A stretch of 64,000 nucleotides of DNA. Origin: Tepidimonas ignava. Lineage in GTDB: Bacteria; Pseudomonadota; Gammaproteobacteria; Burkholderiales; Burkholderiaceae_C. The stretch is from assembly GCF_004342625.1 (NCBI RefSeq), contig NZ_SMAH01000010.1, positions 1 through 64,000 on the forward strand, in the 5' to 3' direction. Made by a program: the position numbers and the translations under genes. The notes under the pieces were generated by a model. That model saw only the letters and a program-made list of their open reading frames with translations, searched no databases and was not told the DNA's origin. Below, in pieces: positions 7,740 to 19,354 of the stretch (position 1 is the first letter of the stretch; each line of letters opens with the position of its first letter).

Positions 7740-8342
7740 TCAGTGCGCGCCGTCGTCGTCGCCCGGGTGGTGGATCAATTTTTCGGTCAACGCAATGGCC
7801 AAGGCGCTGAGCAGGAACACCGCGTGGATGACGGTTTGCCACAGCAACACCTTGTCCGTGTAGTTGGCCGCGTTGATGAAGGTTTTCAGCAGGTGAATGC
7901 TGGAAATGCCGATGATGGCGGTGGCCAGCTTGACCTTGAGCACGCCAGCGTTGACGTGGTTGAGCCACTCCGGTTGGTCGGGGTGCCCTTCCAGGCGCAG
8001 CCGGCTGACAAAGGTTTCAAAGCCGCCGACGATGACCATGATGAGCAGGTTGCTGATCATGACCACGTCGATGAGCGCCAGCACCACCAGCATGATGATG
8101 GTCTCGTTGAGGCCATCCAGCGGCGCGCTGGGCACGTAGCCGATGCTGGTGACGAGCTTTTCCAGCGCCGCGCGGTTGCCAAACGCCGCTTCGATCAGGT
8201 GCACCAACTCCACCCAGAAGTGGTACACATACACCGTTTGGGCCACGATCAGGCCGATGTACAGCGGCAACTGCAGCCAGCGGCTGGCAAAGATCAGCCG
8301 CGGCAGCGGGGCGATGGGTTTGAGGTGCTGGGGAGCTTGCAT
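7740..8342 (-). CDS. UPF0114/YqhA-family membrane protein
   Basis: A 200-residue inner-membrane protein with about four hydrophobic helices ([74 protein letters not shown]). The segment [18 protein letters not shown] is characteristic of the YqhA family, whose function is unknown. The start at 8342 (MQAPQHLKP) is chosen because relatives begin near here; the frame is open to 8381. It precedes fumarase on the same strand and is divergent from acs; a link to the TCA cycle is only positional. Confidence 0.85.
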   Translation of the reverse strand: MQAPQHLKPIAPLPRLIFASRWLQLPLYIGLIVAQTVYVYHFWVELVHLIEAAFGNRAALEKLVTSIGYVPSAPLDGLNETIIMLVVLALIDVVMISNLLIMVIVGGFETFVSRLRLEGHPDQPEWLNHVNAGVLKVKLATAIIGISSIHLLKTFINAANYTDKVLLWQTVIHAVFLLSALAIALTEKLIHHPGDDDGAH

Positions 8343-8515
8343 CGTGGGTCGACGCTGGGGTACAAAACGGGGCGCCCCCATTGTAGTGGTTGGCGGGGCA
8401 CGCGGCCCGAGGCCCGCTGCGTAAGGGCCTCGTCAGCGCGCGGCGGCACAGTTGCCCGCCGTGAACCGCCGACCGGTTCGTTCGTTGAGTGTGTCACCCG
8501 AGGAGTAACAACATC

Positions 8516-10510
<1,995 letters not shown>

Positions 10511-10564
10511 ACCCAGCCCCGCGCCGCCGGCCTCGTCGGGCGGCGCCGGGGCGGCCCACAAGCA

Positions 10565-10589
10565 AAAGCCCGCCATGGCGGCGGGCTTT
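10565..10589. terminator. Bidirectional terminator between acs and cytochrome c gene
   Basis: A perfect 10-bp stem AAAGCCCGCC/GGCGGGCTTT (10565-10574, 10580-10589) with loop ATGGC. T-rich sequence follows on the plus strand (TTTCGTTGTTT), and the AAAA on the left gives T on the minus strand, so it suits both converging genes. Confidence 0.85.
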
Positions 10590-10663
10590 CGTTGTTTGGG
10601 CCGGGCAAGGATCGGGCGCGGCCGTGCCTGCGGCCGCGCGTCCCGGGGTCAACGGGGTTCAGA

Positions 10664-10969
10664 TCACTTCAGGCTCAGCACCCACTGCGCCAGCTTCTTG
10701 GCCTCCGCGTCGCTGACTTGCGGGTTGGCCGGCATCGGGATCGCGCCCCACACGCCCGAGCCACCCTTTTGAATCTTGGTGGCCAGCATATCGACGGCCT
10801 TGGCGTCGCCGGCGTACTTCTTGGCCACGTCTTTGTAGGCCGGTCCAACCAACTTCTTGTCGGTGGCGTGGCAGGCCATGCAGTTTTTGGCCTTGGCCAG
10901 CGCCTCATCGGCCAGAGCGGGGCCAGCCACAGCGGCGGTGGCGGCGAGGATCAGCAGTGCGCGCTTCAT
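10664..10969 (-). CDS. Periplasmic class I cytochrome c (c551/c552 type)
   Basis: A 101-residue precursor: a Sec signal peptide of about 20 residues ([20 protein letters not shown]) and a mature single-haem protein with haem motif CMACH, then [12 protein letters not shown] and the axial Met in [25 protein letters not shown]. Family members shuttle electrons in the periplasm between the bc1 complex or dehydrogenases and terminal oxidases or reductases. A GGAGG site precedes the ATG at 10969. A possible donor for the cbb3 oxidase encoded 6 kb away, by inference. Confidence 0.9.
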   Translation of the reverse strand: MKRALLILAATAAVAGPALADEALAKAKNCMACHATDKKLVGPAYKDVAKKYAGDAKAVDMLATKIQKGGSGVWGAIPMPANPQVSDAEAKKLAQWVLSLK

Positions 10970-11124
10970 GGTGTGTTCCTCCAAGAGGGTTGACGGACGG
11001 TGTTCGGTGCCATTCTAGCCACGCCACCATACGGCACAATGCATGTTTACACCTTGTTGCAACGGATACAACGGGCGTGGGCGGCCGGTTGGACGGGCCC
11101 GGCGTGGTTTGGGGGAGAGATGCC

Positions 11125-11361
11125 ATGGCGCTGCTTGTGTTGGGTTTGGTCCTGGTGACGCTGAAGCTGCTGGCGTGGCCGCCGGTGGCCGATTGGGGGT
11201 GGGCCTGGGTGCTGGCGCCGTTTGCGCTGGCCGCGTTGTGGTGGTGGTGGGCCGACTGGTCCGGCTACACGCGCCGCAAGGCCATGGAAAAGGAAGAGGC
11301 GCGCAAAGCCGCGCGCCTGGCCAAGGCGCGCAGCCAGTTGCGCCCTCCCGGCCAGCGTTGA
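11125..11361 (+). CDS. Small Trp-rich membrane protein (TIGR04438-type)
   Basis: A 78-residue protein: one or two hydrophobic helices (ALLVLGLVLVTLKLLAWPP; WVLAPFALAALWWWWADW) containing a WWWW run, then a highly charged Lys/Glu/Arg tail (RRKAMEKEEARKAARLAKAR). This is the layout of the small Trp-rich family TIGR04438 found in Burkholderiales, named from memory; function unknown. The ATG at 11125 has GGGGGAGAG upstream. It precedes ilvD on the same strand by 124 bp. Confidence 0.75.
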   Translation: MALLVLGLVLVTLKLLAWPPVADWGWAWVLAPFALAALWWWWADWSGYTRRKAMEKEEARKAARLAKARSQLRPPGQR

Positions 11362-11485
11362 CCTTGCCCGCCCGCGGCCCGCGCGGGTGCTGGTACCATC
11401 CCAGGGCCGAAGCGGCGCGCGCGCCTGCACGCTGGGGGCGCCGCGCCGGCCTGATGTTTCCCTAGCCTGACCACCCTCACGCACC

Positions 11486-13399
11486 ATGCCCACCTACCGC
11501 TCCCGCACCACCACGCACGGCCGCAACATGGCTGGCGCGCGCGCCTTGTGGCGCGCCACCGGCATGAAGGACGGCGACTTCGACAAACCCATCATCGCGG
11601 TGGCCAACAGCTTCACCCAATTCGTGCCGGGTCACGTGCACCTGAAGGACCTGGGGCAGCTGGTGGCGCGCGAAATCGAAGCCGCCGGTGGCGTGGCCAA
11701 GGAGTTCAACACCATCGCGGTGGACGACGGCATTGCGATGGGGCACGACGGCATGTTGTACTCGCTGCCCAGCCGTGAGCTGATCGCCGACAGCGTCGAG
11801 TACATGGTCAACGCGCACTGCGCGGATGCGTTGGTGTGCATCTCCAACTGCGACAAGATCACGCCCGGCATGCTGATGGCCGCGATGCGGCTCAACATCC
11901 CGGTGGTGTTCGTCTCCGGCGGCCCCATGGAAGCGGGCAAGGTGCGCCTGGCCGTGCCCGGCGAGCAGGCGGTGCAGATCAAAAAGCTCGACCTGGTCGA
12001 CGCCATGGTCATGGCCGCCGACCCGCACGTGGACGACGCCACCGTGGCCGAGGTCGAGCGATCGGCCTGCCCGACCTGCGGTTCGTGCTCGGGCATGTTC
12101 ACCGCCAACTCGATGAACTGCCTGACCGAAGCGCTGGGCCTGAGCCTGCCGGGCAACGGCACGCTGCTGGCCACGCACGCCGACCGCGAGCAACTGTTCC
12201 GCCGCGCCGGGCGGCTGATCGTGGAGCTGGCGCGCCGCTACTACGAGCAAGGCGACGCGTCGGTGCTGCCGCGCTCGATCGCCACGTTCGAAGCGTTCGA
12301 AAACGCGATGTCGCTCGACATCGCAATGGGCGGCTCGACCAACACGGTGCTGCACCTGCTGGCCACCGCGCGCGAGGCCGAGGTGCCGTTCACGATGGCC
12401 GACATCGACCGCCTGTCGCGCCGCGTGCCCACGCTGTGCAAGGTGGCGCCCAACACCAACAAGTACCACATTGAGGACGTGCACCGCGCCGGGGGCATCA
12501 TGGGCATCCTGGGCGAGCTGGCGCGCGCTGGCCTGCTGCACACCCACGTGCGCACGGTGCACAGCGCCACGCTGGCCGACGCGCTGGCGCAGTGGGATGT
12601 GATGGTCACGCCGTCCGAGGAGGTGCGCACGTTGTACCGCGCCGGGCCGGCCGGCATTCCCACGCAGCAGCCCTTCAGCCAAAGCACGCGCTGGCCGACG
12701 CTGGATCTGGATCGGCAGGCCGGCTGCATCCGCTCGGTCGAGCATGCGTATTCGCGCGACGGCGGGTTGGCGGTGCTGTACGGCAACCTGGCGCAGGACG
12801 GCTGCATCGTCAAAACCGCCGGCATCGACGAGAGCATGTTCGAGGTCGAGCAACTGCGCTACACCACCAGCGTGCCGACGTCGGTGCTGCGCGTTTTCGA
12901 GGGGCCGGCGCGCGTGTTCGAAAGCCAGGACGCGGCGGTGGAGGCCATCTTGGGCGACCAGATCCAGCCCGGCGACGTGGTGGTGATCCGCTACGAGGGA
13001 CCCCGCGGTGGCCCCGGCATGCAGGAGATGCTGTACCCGACCTCGTACCTGAAGTCCAAGGGCTTGGGCAAGGTCTGCGCGTTGCTGACCGATGGGCGTT
13101 TTTCGGGCGGCACCTCGGGTCTGTCGATCGGCCATGTCTCGCCGGAGGCCGCCGCCGGCGGCACGATCGGGCTGGTGCGCGACGGCGACCGCATCCGCAT
13201 CGATGTGACGCGGCGCAGCATTGAGCTGCTGGTCAGCGACGACGAGCTGGCGGCGCGCCGCGCCGAGCAGGACCGGCTGGGCTGGAAGCCGGCCAAGCCG
13301 CGCGCGCGCAAAGTCTCGGCCGCGCTGCGTGCCTATGCGCTGTTCGCGCAAAGCGCTGACAAGGGTGCGGTGCGCGACCTGTCGCGTTTCGAGGGCTGA
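11486..13399 (+). CDS. ilvD: Dihydroxy-acid dehydratase
   Basis: A 637-residue IlvD/Edd-family enzyme: it dehydrates 2,3-dihydroxy-isovalerate and its methylvalerate homologue in valine, leucine and isoleucine synthesis. It carries cluster cysteines in [11 protein letters not shown] and [24 protein letters not shown], the Mg-binding [11 protein letters not shown] region, and the C-terminal [13 protein letters not shown] and [21 protein letters not shown]. The cluster type and length match the longer E. coli form. ATG at 11486. Confidence 0.97.
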   Translation: MPTYRSRTTTHGRNMAGARALWRATGMKDGDFDKPIIAVANSFTQFVPGHVHLKDLGQLVAREIEAAGGVAKEFNTIAVDDGIAMGHDGMLYSLPSRELIADSVEYMVNAHCADALVCISNCDKITPGMLMAAMRLNIPVVFVSGGPMEAGKVRLAVPGEQAVQIKKLDLVDAMVMAADPHVDDATVAEVERSACPTCGSCSGMFTANSMNCLTEALGLSLPGNGTLLATHADREQLFRRAGRLIVELARRYYEQGDASVLPRSIATFEAFENAMSLDIAMGGSTNTVLHLLATAREAEVPFTMADIDRLSRRVPTLCKVAPNTNKYHIEDVHRAGGIMGILGELARAGLLHTHVRTVHSATLADALAQWDVMVTPSEEVRTLYRAGPAGIPTQQPFSQSTRWPTLDLDRQAGCIRSVEHAYSRDGGLAVLYGNLAQDGCIVKTAGIDESMFEVEQLRYTTSVPTSVLRVFEGPARVFESQDAAVEAILGDQIQPGDVVVIRYEGPRGGPGMQEMLYPTSYLKSKGLGKVCALLTDGRFSGGTSGLSIGHVSPEAAAGGTIGLVRDGDRIRIDVTRRSIELLVSDDELAARRAEQDRLGWKPAKPRARKVSAALRAYALFAQSADKGAVRDLSRFEG

Positions 13400-13450
13400 G
13401 GGCCGCGGCGTCGCCTGGGCCCCGTTGCGCGTGGGCGGCGGACCGCCGGG

Positions 13451-13687
13451 TCAGCCGCGCAGGCGTCGGCGTGTCCAGGCGGCCCGCAGCGCGATGGACA
13501 GCACCAGCACCTCCTCCTGCGTCAGGTCTGGAAAATGCTCCCGCACCCGCAGCGGGATGTGATGGGTGAGGGCTTGCCCTGCGATGCCCTGGTGGGGATC
13601 CAGCAGCGGCCGGCACAGTTCGAACGCTTCTTCGAAGACCGCCCGTACCCGGTGGTGGCGGCGCCGATCGTCGGTGCGAACCTCCAT
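13451..13687 (-). CDS. Small conserved hypothetical protein
   Basis: A 78-residue basic protein, helical in appearance (VRAVFEEAFELCRPLLDP; LTHHIPLRVREHFPDLTQEEVLVLSIAL), ending WTRRRLRG. No signal peptide or membrane helix, and no domain I recognise. The ATG at 13687 has a strong AAGGAGGG ribosome site, which supports a real gene. It is divergent from lgt, with about 90 bp between, and convergent with ilvD. Confidence 0.6.
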   Translation of the reverse strand: MEVRTDDRRRHHRVRAVFEEAFELCRPLLDPHQGIAGQALTHHIPLRVREHFPDLTQEEVLVLSIALRAAWTRRRLRG

Positions 13688-13779
13688 GGTGACCCTCCTT
13701 CGTGCCGACGGGTGTGTTGTCATCGGTTCGGCCCCATCATAACGGGCCGGCGCCTGCGGCCATCGCGTACCATCGGCGT

Positions 13780-14601
13780 ATGTTGATGCATCCCCAATTC
13801 GACCCGGTGGCCCTGCGCATCGGACCGCTGGCCGTGCACTGGTACGGTCTGATGTATTTGGCCGGCTTCGCCATGTTCGTCTGGCTGGGGCGGCGACGGT
13901 TGCGCCATGAGCCCTACCGGACGATGGGCTGGCAGCCGCGCGACGTCGAGGACATGCTGTTTTGGGGCGTGCTGGGGGTGATCCTGGGGGGGCGGCTCGG
14001 CTATGTGTTGTTCTACAAGCCCCTGGAGTACCTGGCCGAGCCCTGGCGGGTGTTCGCTGTGTGGGAAGGTGGCATGAGCTTCCATGGCGGCCTGCTGGGC
14101 GTGCTGCTGGCCATGGCCTGGTGGGCGCGGCGTCAGCGGCGGCCCTGGCTGCAGGTGATGGATTTTGTCGCCCCCTGCGTGCCGGTGGGGCTGGCGCTGG
14201 GGCGCGTTGGCAACTTCATCAACGGCGAGCTGTGGGGGCGGCCGGCGCCGCCCGAACTGCCCTGGGCGATGGTGTTTCCGCAGGCCGGGCCGTTGCCGCG
14301 CCACCCGTCGCAGCTGTACCAGTTCGCGCTGGAAGGCGTGCTGCTGTTTGTGCTGCTGTGGCTGTACGCGCGCCGCCCGCGGCGCCCAGGGCAGGTGTCG
14401 GCTGCGTTTTTGCTGGGCTACGGCACGATGCGTTTTGTGGCCGAGTATTTCCGTGAGCCTGACGCGCACCTGGGCCTGCTGTCGCTGGGCCTGAGCATGG
14501 GCCAGTGGCTGAGCCTGCCGATGGTGCTGGCCGGCTTGGCGCTGGGGTGGTGGGCGGGGCGCCGTCCGGCCACGCAGGAGACCGACCATGTCCGAAGCTG
14601 A
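13780..14601 (+). CDS. lgt: Phosphatidylglycerol-prolipoprotein diacylglyceryl transferase
   Basis: A 273-residue multi-pass inner-membrane enzyme that attaches diacylglycerol to the lipobox Cys of prolipoproteins. Family marks are visible: [12 protein letters not shown] near the start, [23 protein letters not shown], the signature [14 protein letters not shown] and [12 protein letters not shown]. About seven hydrophobic segments. ATG at 13780 or 13786. The 3' end overlaps the next gene by 14 bp, so translation is probably coupled. Confidence 0.96.
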   Translation: MLMHPQFDPVALRIGPLAVHWYGLMYLAGFAMFVWLGRRRLRHEPYRTMGWQPRDVEDMLFWGVLGVILGGRLGYVLFYKPLEYLAEPWRVFAVWEGGMSFHGGLLGVLLAMAWWARRQRRPWLQVMDFVAPCVPVGLALGRVGNFINGELWGRPAPPELPWAMVFPQAGPLPRHPSQLYQFALEGVLLFVLLWLYARRPRRPGQVSAAFLLGYGTMRFVAEYFREPDAHLGLLSLGLSMGQWLSLPMVLAGLALGWWAGRRPATQETDHVRS

Positions 14602-16153
14602 GGTGACCAACCTGTACGCGGCGTTGCGCGCCGCGTTTCCGACCGACCTCGACCGCACCGCGATCGAGACCGACACCGGGCTGCACTACACCTGGCGCGA
14701 CCTGGAGCGCGGCAGCGCCATGATCGCGCAGGAGCTGCTGGGCCGGGGCTTGCAGCCGGGCGAGCGTGTCGTGGCCCAGGTGGACAAGTCGGTCGAGGCG
14801 CTGATGCTGTACCTCGCTGTGCTGCGCGCGGGGTTGGTGTACGTGCCGCTCAACACCGCCTACCCGGATGCCGAGGTCGAGTACTTCGTGCGCGACGCCG
14901 AGCCGGCGGCGGTGGTGTGCGTGCCCGAACGTTTCGGCCGCCTCAGCGCCATGGCGTTCGCCGCCGGCGCGCGGTTGGTGTACACGCTGGGGGCCGACCG
15001 CAGCGGCACGCTGCTGCAGCGCGCCGCGCACCGCCCGGACCAGCACGATCCGGCGCCCGTGGGCCTGAACGCGCTGGCGTCCATCATCTACACCAGCGGC
15101 ACCACCGGCCGCAGCAAGGGGGCCATGTTGACGCATGGCAACCTGCTGGCCAACGCGCGCGTGCTGCACAGCTATTGGGGCTGGCAGCCCAACGACGTGC
15201 TGATCCACGTGCTGCCGATGTTTCACGTGCACGGGCTGTTCGTGGCCGTGCACGGGGCGTTGCTCAGCGGCAGCCCCATGCTGTGGGCGGCGAAGTTCGA
15301 TCCCGCCACGGTGCTGCGCTGGTTGCCGCGCGCCACCGTTTTCATGGGGGTGCCGACGCTGTACACCCGGTTGCTGGCCGAGCCTGAGCTCACCGCGCAG
15401 CGCTGCGCGTCGATGCGGCTGTTCATTTCGGGCTCAGCGCCGCTGCTGATCGACACCTTCACCCAGTGGCAGCAGCGCACCGGGCACACCATCTTGGAGC
15501 GCTACGGCATGAGCGAAACCATCATGCTGACCTCCAACCCTTACCGGCCCGATCCGCGCTTCGGGCACCAGGACGAACGTCGCGGCGGTACGGTGGGCTT
15601 TCCCTTGCCCGGGGTCGAGGTGCGCATCGCCGACGCGCACGACCGACCGCTGCCGGTGGGCGAGGTGGGTGGCGTGCAGGTGCGTGGCCCCAGCGTGTTC
15701 GCCGGCTACTGGCGCATGCCCGACAAAACCCGCGCCGAATTCACCGCCGACGGCTGGTTTCGCACCGGCGATGTCGGGCTGTTCGACACGCGCGGTTACC
15801 TCACGCTGGTCGGGCGCAGCAAAGACCTGATCATCAGCGGCGGCTACAACGTGTACCCGGCCGAGGTCGAGGGCGCGATCAACGAGCTGCCCGGCGTGGC
15901 CGAAAGCGCCGTGGTCGGCGTGCCGCACCCCGATTTCGGCGAAGTCGGCGTGGCGCTGGTGGTGCCGCGCCCGGGCGCCCCGCTCGACCCCGACGCGATC
16001 CTGACCGCGCTGCGCCAGCGGCTGGCCAACTACAAAATCCCCAAGCGCTGCGCCATCGTGCCCGACCTGCCGCGCAACGCCATGGGCAAGGTGCAAAAAA
16101 ACGTGCTGCGCCAGCAGTGGCGCGACACCTTCATCGCCCAGCCGGGCGGCTGA
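14588..16153 (+). CDS. AMP-forming acyl-CoA ligase, malonyl-CoA synthetase (MatB)-like
   Basis: A 521-residue ANL-superfamily ligase: P-loop [64 protein letters not shown], the hinge [16 protein letters not shown] and the C-terminal lysine in [23 protein letters not shown] and the GYWRMPDKT stretch are what I associate with malonate-CoA ligase (MatB), so malonate is the best guess; other short acyl acids are possible. No malonate decarboxylase or transporter gene is next to it. Overlaps the end of lgt. Confidence 0.8.
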   Translation: MSEAEVTNLYAALRAAFPTDLDRTAIETDTGLHYTWRDLERGSAMIAQELLGRGLQPGERVVAQVDKSVEALMLYLAVLRAGLVYVPLNTAYPDAEVEYFVRDAEPAAVVCVPERFGRLSAMAFAAGARLVYTLGADRSGTLLQRAAHRPDQHDPAPVGLNALASIIYTSGTTGRSKGAMLTHGNLLANARVLHSYWGWQPNDVLIHVLPMFHVHGLFVAVHGALLSGSPMLWAAKFDPATVLRWLPRATVFMGVPTLYTRLLAEPELTAQRCASMRLFISGSAPLLIDTFTQWQQRTGHTILERYGMSETIMLTSNPYRPDPRFGHQDERRGGTVGFPLPGVEVRIADAHDRPLPVGEVGGVQVRGPSVFAGYWRMPDKTRAEFTADGWFRTGDVGLFDTRGYLTLVGRSKDLIISGGYNVYPAEVEGAINELPGVAESAVVGVPHPDFGEVGVALVVPRPGAPLDPDAILTALRQRLANYKIPKRCAIVPDLPRNAMGKVQKNVLRQQWRDTFIAQPGG

Positions 16154-16161
16154 GGCGGCGG

Positions 16162-16605
16162 TCAGCGCAGCACCAGCACGGGCGTGTGCGCGTGCGTCAG
16201 CACCTGCTGCGTCTCGCTGCCCAGCAACAGGCGCTTGAGGCCGCGCCTTCCGTGCGAGGCCATCACGATCAGATCGCACTTGTGGCGCTTGGCCGCGGCG
16301 ATGATGGCCTCGGCCACCAGGTCCGACTTCACCGTCAGGGGTTTGACCTTGACCTGACGCAGCTGCCCCGCGGCCTTGACCGCGTTGACGGTGGCGCGCG
16401 CCTCGTCTTCCCACTGTTTTTCGATTTGCCGCACTTCGTCGCGCGTCAGCGCAATGCCGCCTTCATAAAACGTCACCGGGTAGCGTGGCACCACGCGCAG
16501 CGCCACCACCTCGGCGCCGGTCAGGTCCGCCAAGCCCAGCGCGTGGTCGACCGCGCGCTGCGAGAGTTTGGAGCCATCGGTGGCCACGAGGATGCGTTGG
16601 TACAT
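16162..16605 (-). CDS. Universal stress protein, UspA family
   Basis: A 147-residue single-domain Usp: ILVATDGSKLSQRAVDHALGLA at the start, DLIVMASHGRRGLKRLLLGSETQQVLTHA at the end; the G-x2-G-x9-G(S/T) signature fits the ATP-binding group. The ATG at 16605 has GGAGA upstream. It is divergent from ccoI, and the FNR box between them (16675-16688) could serve both, as usp genes in several proteobacteria are induced by low oxygen. Confidence 0.92.
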   Translation of the reverse strand: MYQRILVATDGSKLSQRAVDHALGLADLTGAEVVALRVVPRYPVTFYEGGIALTRDEVRQIEKQWEDEARATVNAVKAAGQLRQVKVKPLTVKSDLVAEAIIAAAKRHKCDLIVMASHGRRGLKRLLLGSETQQVLTHAHTPVLVLR

Positions 16606-16674
16606 CGTGCGTTCTCCGTTGCCGGGCGTTGCGCCGCCCATATCGCTAGACTAGCCCCGTGGGGCCGTGTCACT

Positions 16675-16688
16675 TTGACTTGGGTCAA
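16675..16688. promoter_or_regulatory. FNR/Anr box between usp and ccoI
   Basis: TTGAC-TTGG-GTCAA, a perfect palindrome close to the FNR consensus TTGAT-N4-ATCAA. A -10-like TAAGGT lies at 16711-16716, putting the box at -41.5 of a ccoI start site near 16723. The fnr gene is in the window. Confidence 0.8.
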
Positions 16689-16719
16689 GCCCCTGCGCGC
16701 CGCGATCGGGTAAGGTGTG

Positions 16720-19116
16720 ATGATGCCGTACTCTGCCTCCAACGACCAACCGCCCATGCCGACTGACGACGCGGCCGGCAGGGGGTCGTTGTGGACGGGA
16801 CACCGCGGCCCGCTGCAGGTGGACGACGACTTCACCGTGCTGGACGACCCGCTGGAGCAGCAGGACTTCACGGTCGTGCATGACGAGGGCGCGCAGCGGG
16901 TGTGCGAGTCCACCCTGGTCGTGCAAGGCATGTACTGCGCCGCGTGCGCCGACACCGTGGAGGCCGCGTTGGCCGGCCGGCCCGGTGTGCTGGAAGCGCA
17001 GGTGCACGCCGCCACGCGGCGTCTGACGCTGCGCTGGGATCCGGCACGCGCGCGCCTGTCGGAGCTGGCCGCTGCCGTGGGCCGTGCGGGCTACCGGCTG
17101 CTGCCGATGCAGCAAGCCTGGGCGGTGAGCCAGCGCACGCGCGAGACGCGCACGATGCTGTGGCGGCTGTTCGTGGCCGGCTTTTGCATGATGCAGGTGA
17201 TGATGTACACGTGGCCCGAGTACGTCACCGAGCCGGGGCAAATCCCGCCCGACATCGTGCAGCTGCTGCGTTGGGCCTCGTGGGTGCTGAGCGTGCCGGT
17301 GCTGCTGTTTGCCAGCGGACCGTTTTTCACCAGCGCGTGGCGCGATCTGCGCCTGCGGCGCATCGGCATGGACGTGCCGGTGGCGCTGGGCATCCTGATC
17401 ACCTTCGTGGTCAGCACCTTGGCCACGTTCGACCCCACCGGGCCGTGGGGGCACGACATCTGGTACGACTCGCTGACGATGTTCGTGTTTTTCCTGCTGG
17501 GCGGGCGCTACCTGGAGCACAAGCTGCGCGACCGCACCGCGGGGGCGCTGGACGCGTTGATGAACCGGCTGCCCGAGCGCGTGCAGCGCGAGCGCCCCGA
17601 TGGCACGCTGGAGCCCGTTTCGCTCAAGCGGCTGCAGCCGGGCGATGTGGTGTGGGTGCACGCCGGACAAGCGTTTCCTGGCGATGGCGAGGTGCTGAGC
17701 GACGCCGCCACGGTGGACGAGGCGTTGCTGACCGGTGAATCGCACCCGGTGACGCGGCGCCGCGGCGAGCCGGTCGTCGCGGGCAGCCACAACCTGGCCG
17801 GCAGCGTGCGCGTGCGGCTGCAGCGGGTGGGGCGCGAGACCCGTTTTGCCCAGATCGTGGCGCTGATGGAGCAGGCCAGCACCGACAAGCCGCGGCTGGC
17901 GCGGCTGGCGGACCGCATCGCGGCGCCGTTTCTGGTGGCGGTGTTGCTTGCGGCGGGGCTGGCGGGGTTGTACTGGTGGCAGTTCGACCCCAGCCGGGCG
18001 CTCGCGGTGGCGGTGGCGGTGTTGATCGTCACCTGCCCGTGCGCGTTGTCGCTGGCCACGCCGGCGGCCATGCTGGCCGCCGCGGGCACCCTGGCGCGCC
18101 GCGGGGTGCTGACGCGCCGCCTGCAGGCGCTGGAGGCTTTGGCGGGCATCGACACCGTCGTGTTCGACAAGACCGGCACGCTGACCCAGGACCGTGTCGT
18201 CGTGCGCGAGGTGTGGACGCGCGCCGGCGTCACGCCCGAGCAGGCGCTGCAAGCGGCGGCGGCGCTGGCCAGCGCGTCGCTGCACCCGGTGTCGCGCGCC
18301 ATCGTGGGTGCGGCGGGGTCGGTGCAGCGCGCGCCGCTGGTGGTGCAGGAGGTGCCCGGTCGTGGGCTTGTGGCCACCGACGACGCCGGCCGCGCGTGGC
18401 GCCTGGGTTCCCCGGCCCACTGCGGCCTTGACGCCGCGGCCAGCCCGGGGCAGGGTGCGCGTTGGCCCGCCGACGCGCCGTGCGCGTGCCTGTGTGACGA
18501 GCAAGGGTGGATGGCCACCTTCGTGCTGGACGAAGGCATCCGAGCGGAGGCGCGCGAGGCCATCGAGGCGCTGCGCGCGCTGGGCTTGCGCGTGCGGCTG
18601 CTGTCGGGTGACCGTGCCGGGGCGGCGGCGCGGGTTGCGGCGGCGTTGGGCATCGACGACGTCGTGGCCGACGCCAGCCCGGAGGCCAAGCTGGCTGCGC
18701 TGCAGCGCTGGCAGCAGGCGGGCGAGCGGGTGGCGATGGTGGGCGACGGGCTCAACGACGGGCCGGTGCTGGCGCGCGCCGACGTCGCGTTTGCGCTCGG
18801 GCACGGCGCGCCGCTGACGCAGACGCGCGCCGACTTCGTCGTGCAAAGCGGGCGGCTGACCGAGGTCGTGCAGGTGGTGCGGCTGGCGCGCGACACGCTC
18901 AGCATCGTGCGTCAAAACCTGGCCTGGGCTGCCGTCTACAACCTGTTGGCGGTGCCGCTGGCGGTGGCCGGCTACATGCCGCCCTGGGCGGCGGGGCTGG
19001 GCATGGCGGCCAGCTCGCTGGTCGTCATTGGCAACGCGATGCGCTTGGGGGCGTGGCGCGGCGCCGCGCCCGCCCGCGACGTGCTGGCGTCGGCGCCGGC
19101 GGCCGCGACCGGTTGA
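16720..19116 (+). CDS. ccoI: Copper-exporting P1B-ATPase for cbb3 oxidase assembly (CcoI/FixI)
   Basis: A ~798-residue copper-transporting ATPase that supplies Cu for CcoN maturation. An N-terminal metal-binding domain carries GMYCAACADTV (about residue 70); then membrane helices, TGES in the actuator (EALLTGESHPV), the intramembrane CPC of TCPCALSLATP, the phosphorylation site DKTGTLT, HPVSRAI and GDGLNDGP. It begins the cco run, with ccoS 24 bp after it. The start is unclear: GTG-ATG-ATG occur at 16717-16725 without a good ribosome site, and the FNR-dependent start site predicted near 16723 would leave almost no leader; the ATG at 16756 is an alternative. Confidence 0.93.
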   Translation: MMPYSASNDQPPMPTDDAAGRGSLWTGHRGPLQVDDDFTVLDDPLEQQDFTVVHDEGAQRVCESTLVVQGMYCAACADTVEAALAGRPGVLEAQVHAATRRLTLRWDPARARLSELAAAVGRAGYRLLPMQQAWAVSQRTRETRTMLWRLFVAGFCMMQVMMYTWPEYVTEPGQIPPDIVQLLRWASWVLSVPVLLFASGPFFTSAWRDLRLRRIGMDVPVALGILITFVVSTLATFDPTGPWGHDIWYDSLTMFVFFLLGGRYLEHKLRDRTAGALDALMNRLPERVQRERPDGTLEPVSLKRLQPGDVVWVHAGQAFPGDGEVLSDAATVDEALLTGESHPVTRRRGEPVVAGSHNLAGSVRVRLQRVGRETRFAQIVALMEQASTDKPRLARLADRIAAPFLVAVLLAAGLAGLYWWQFDPSRALAVAVAVLIVTCPCALSLATPAAMLAAAGTLARRGVLTRRLQALEALAGIDTVVFDKTGTLTQDRVVVREVWTRAGVTPEQALQAAAALASASLHPVSRAIVGAAGSVQRAPLVVQEVPGRGLVATDDAGRAWRLGSPAHCGLDAAASPGQGARWPADAPCACLCDEQGWMATFVLDEGIRAEAREAIEALRALGLRVRLLSGDRAGAAARVAAALGIDDVVADASPEAKLAALQRWQQAGERVAMVGDGLNDGPVLARADVAFALGHGAPLTQTRADFVVQSGRLTEVVQVVRLARDTLSIVRQNLAWAAVYNLLAVPLAVAGYMPPWAAGLGMAASSLVVIGNAMRLGAWRGAAPARDVLASAPAAATG

Positions 19117-19140
19117 ACCTCGTGCAAGGAGTGTGTGGCG

Positions 19141-19278
19141 ATGGAGATCTTGTACTTGCTCATCCCCCTGTCGGTGGTGCTGGTGCTGCTGATCATCGGG
19201 GTGTTCTGGTGGGCGCTGCAGTCGGGTCAGTTCGACAACATCGAGCGCGAGGGCGAGCGCATCCTCAAGCACGATTGA
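19141..19278 (+). CDS. ccoS: cbb3 oxidase assembly protein CcoS
   Basis: A 45-residue protein: [20 protein letters not shown] is a single membrane helix, followed by [21 protein letters not shown], the CcoS signature (GQFDDLEGP in many species). CcoS is needed to put haem and copper into CcoN. AAGGAG lies about 10 nt before the ATG. The stop codon (19276-19278) lies inside the FNR box of the next gene. Confidence 0.93.
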   Translation: MEILYLLIPLSVVLVLLIIGVFWWALQSGQFDNIEREGERILKHD

Positions 19279-19288
19279 CATAAGTCAA
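19275..19288 (+). promoter_or_regulatory. FNR/Anr box upstream of ccoN, with -10 element
   Basis: TTGAC-ATAA-GTCAA; the box overlaps the ccoS stop. A -10-like CATACT at 19311-19316 places the box centre at -41.5 of a start near 19323, the class II FNR arrangement, giving a ~32-nt leader before ccoN. Confidence 0.87.
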
Positions 19289-19354
19289 GGGCGGCCCACG
19301 ACCCTTTGGCCATACTGCGCCCCGGGTAGGTTTTTGCACAACAGGAGCGTCTCT

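Noticed and set aside
16651-19281. An 876-codon open frame on the minus strand
   Set aside because: It is antisense to ccoI and ccoS, rich in His/Arg/Gln/Pro, with no domain; a by-product of high GC in a real gene.
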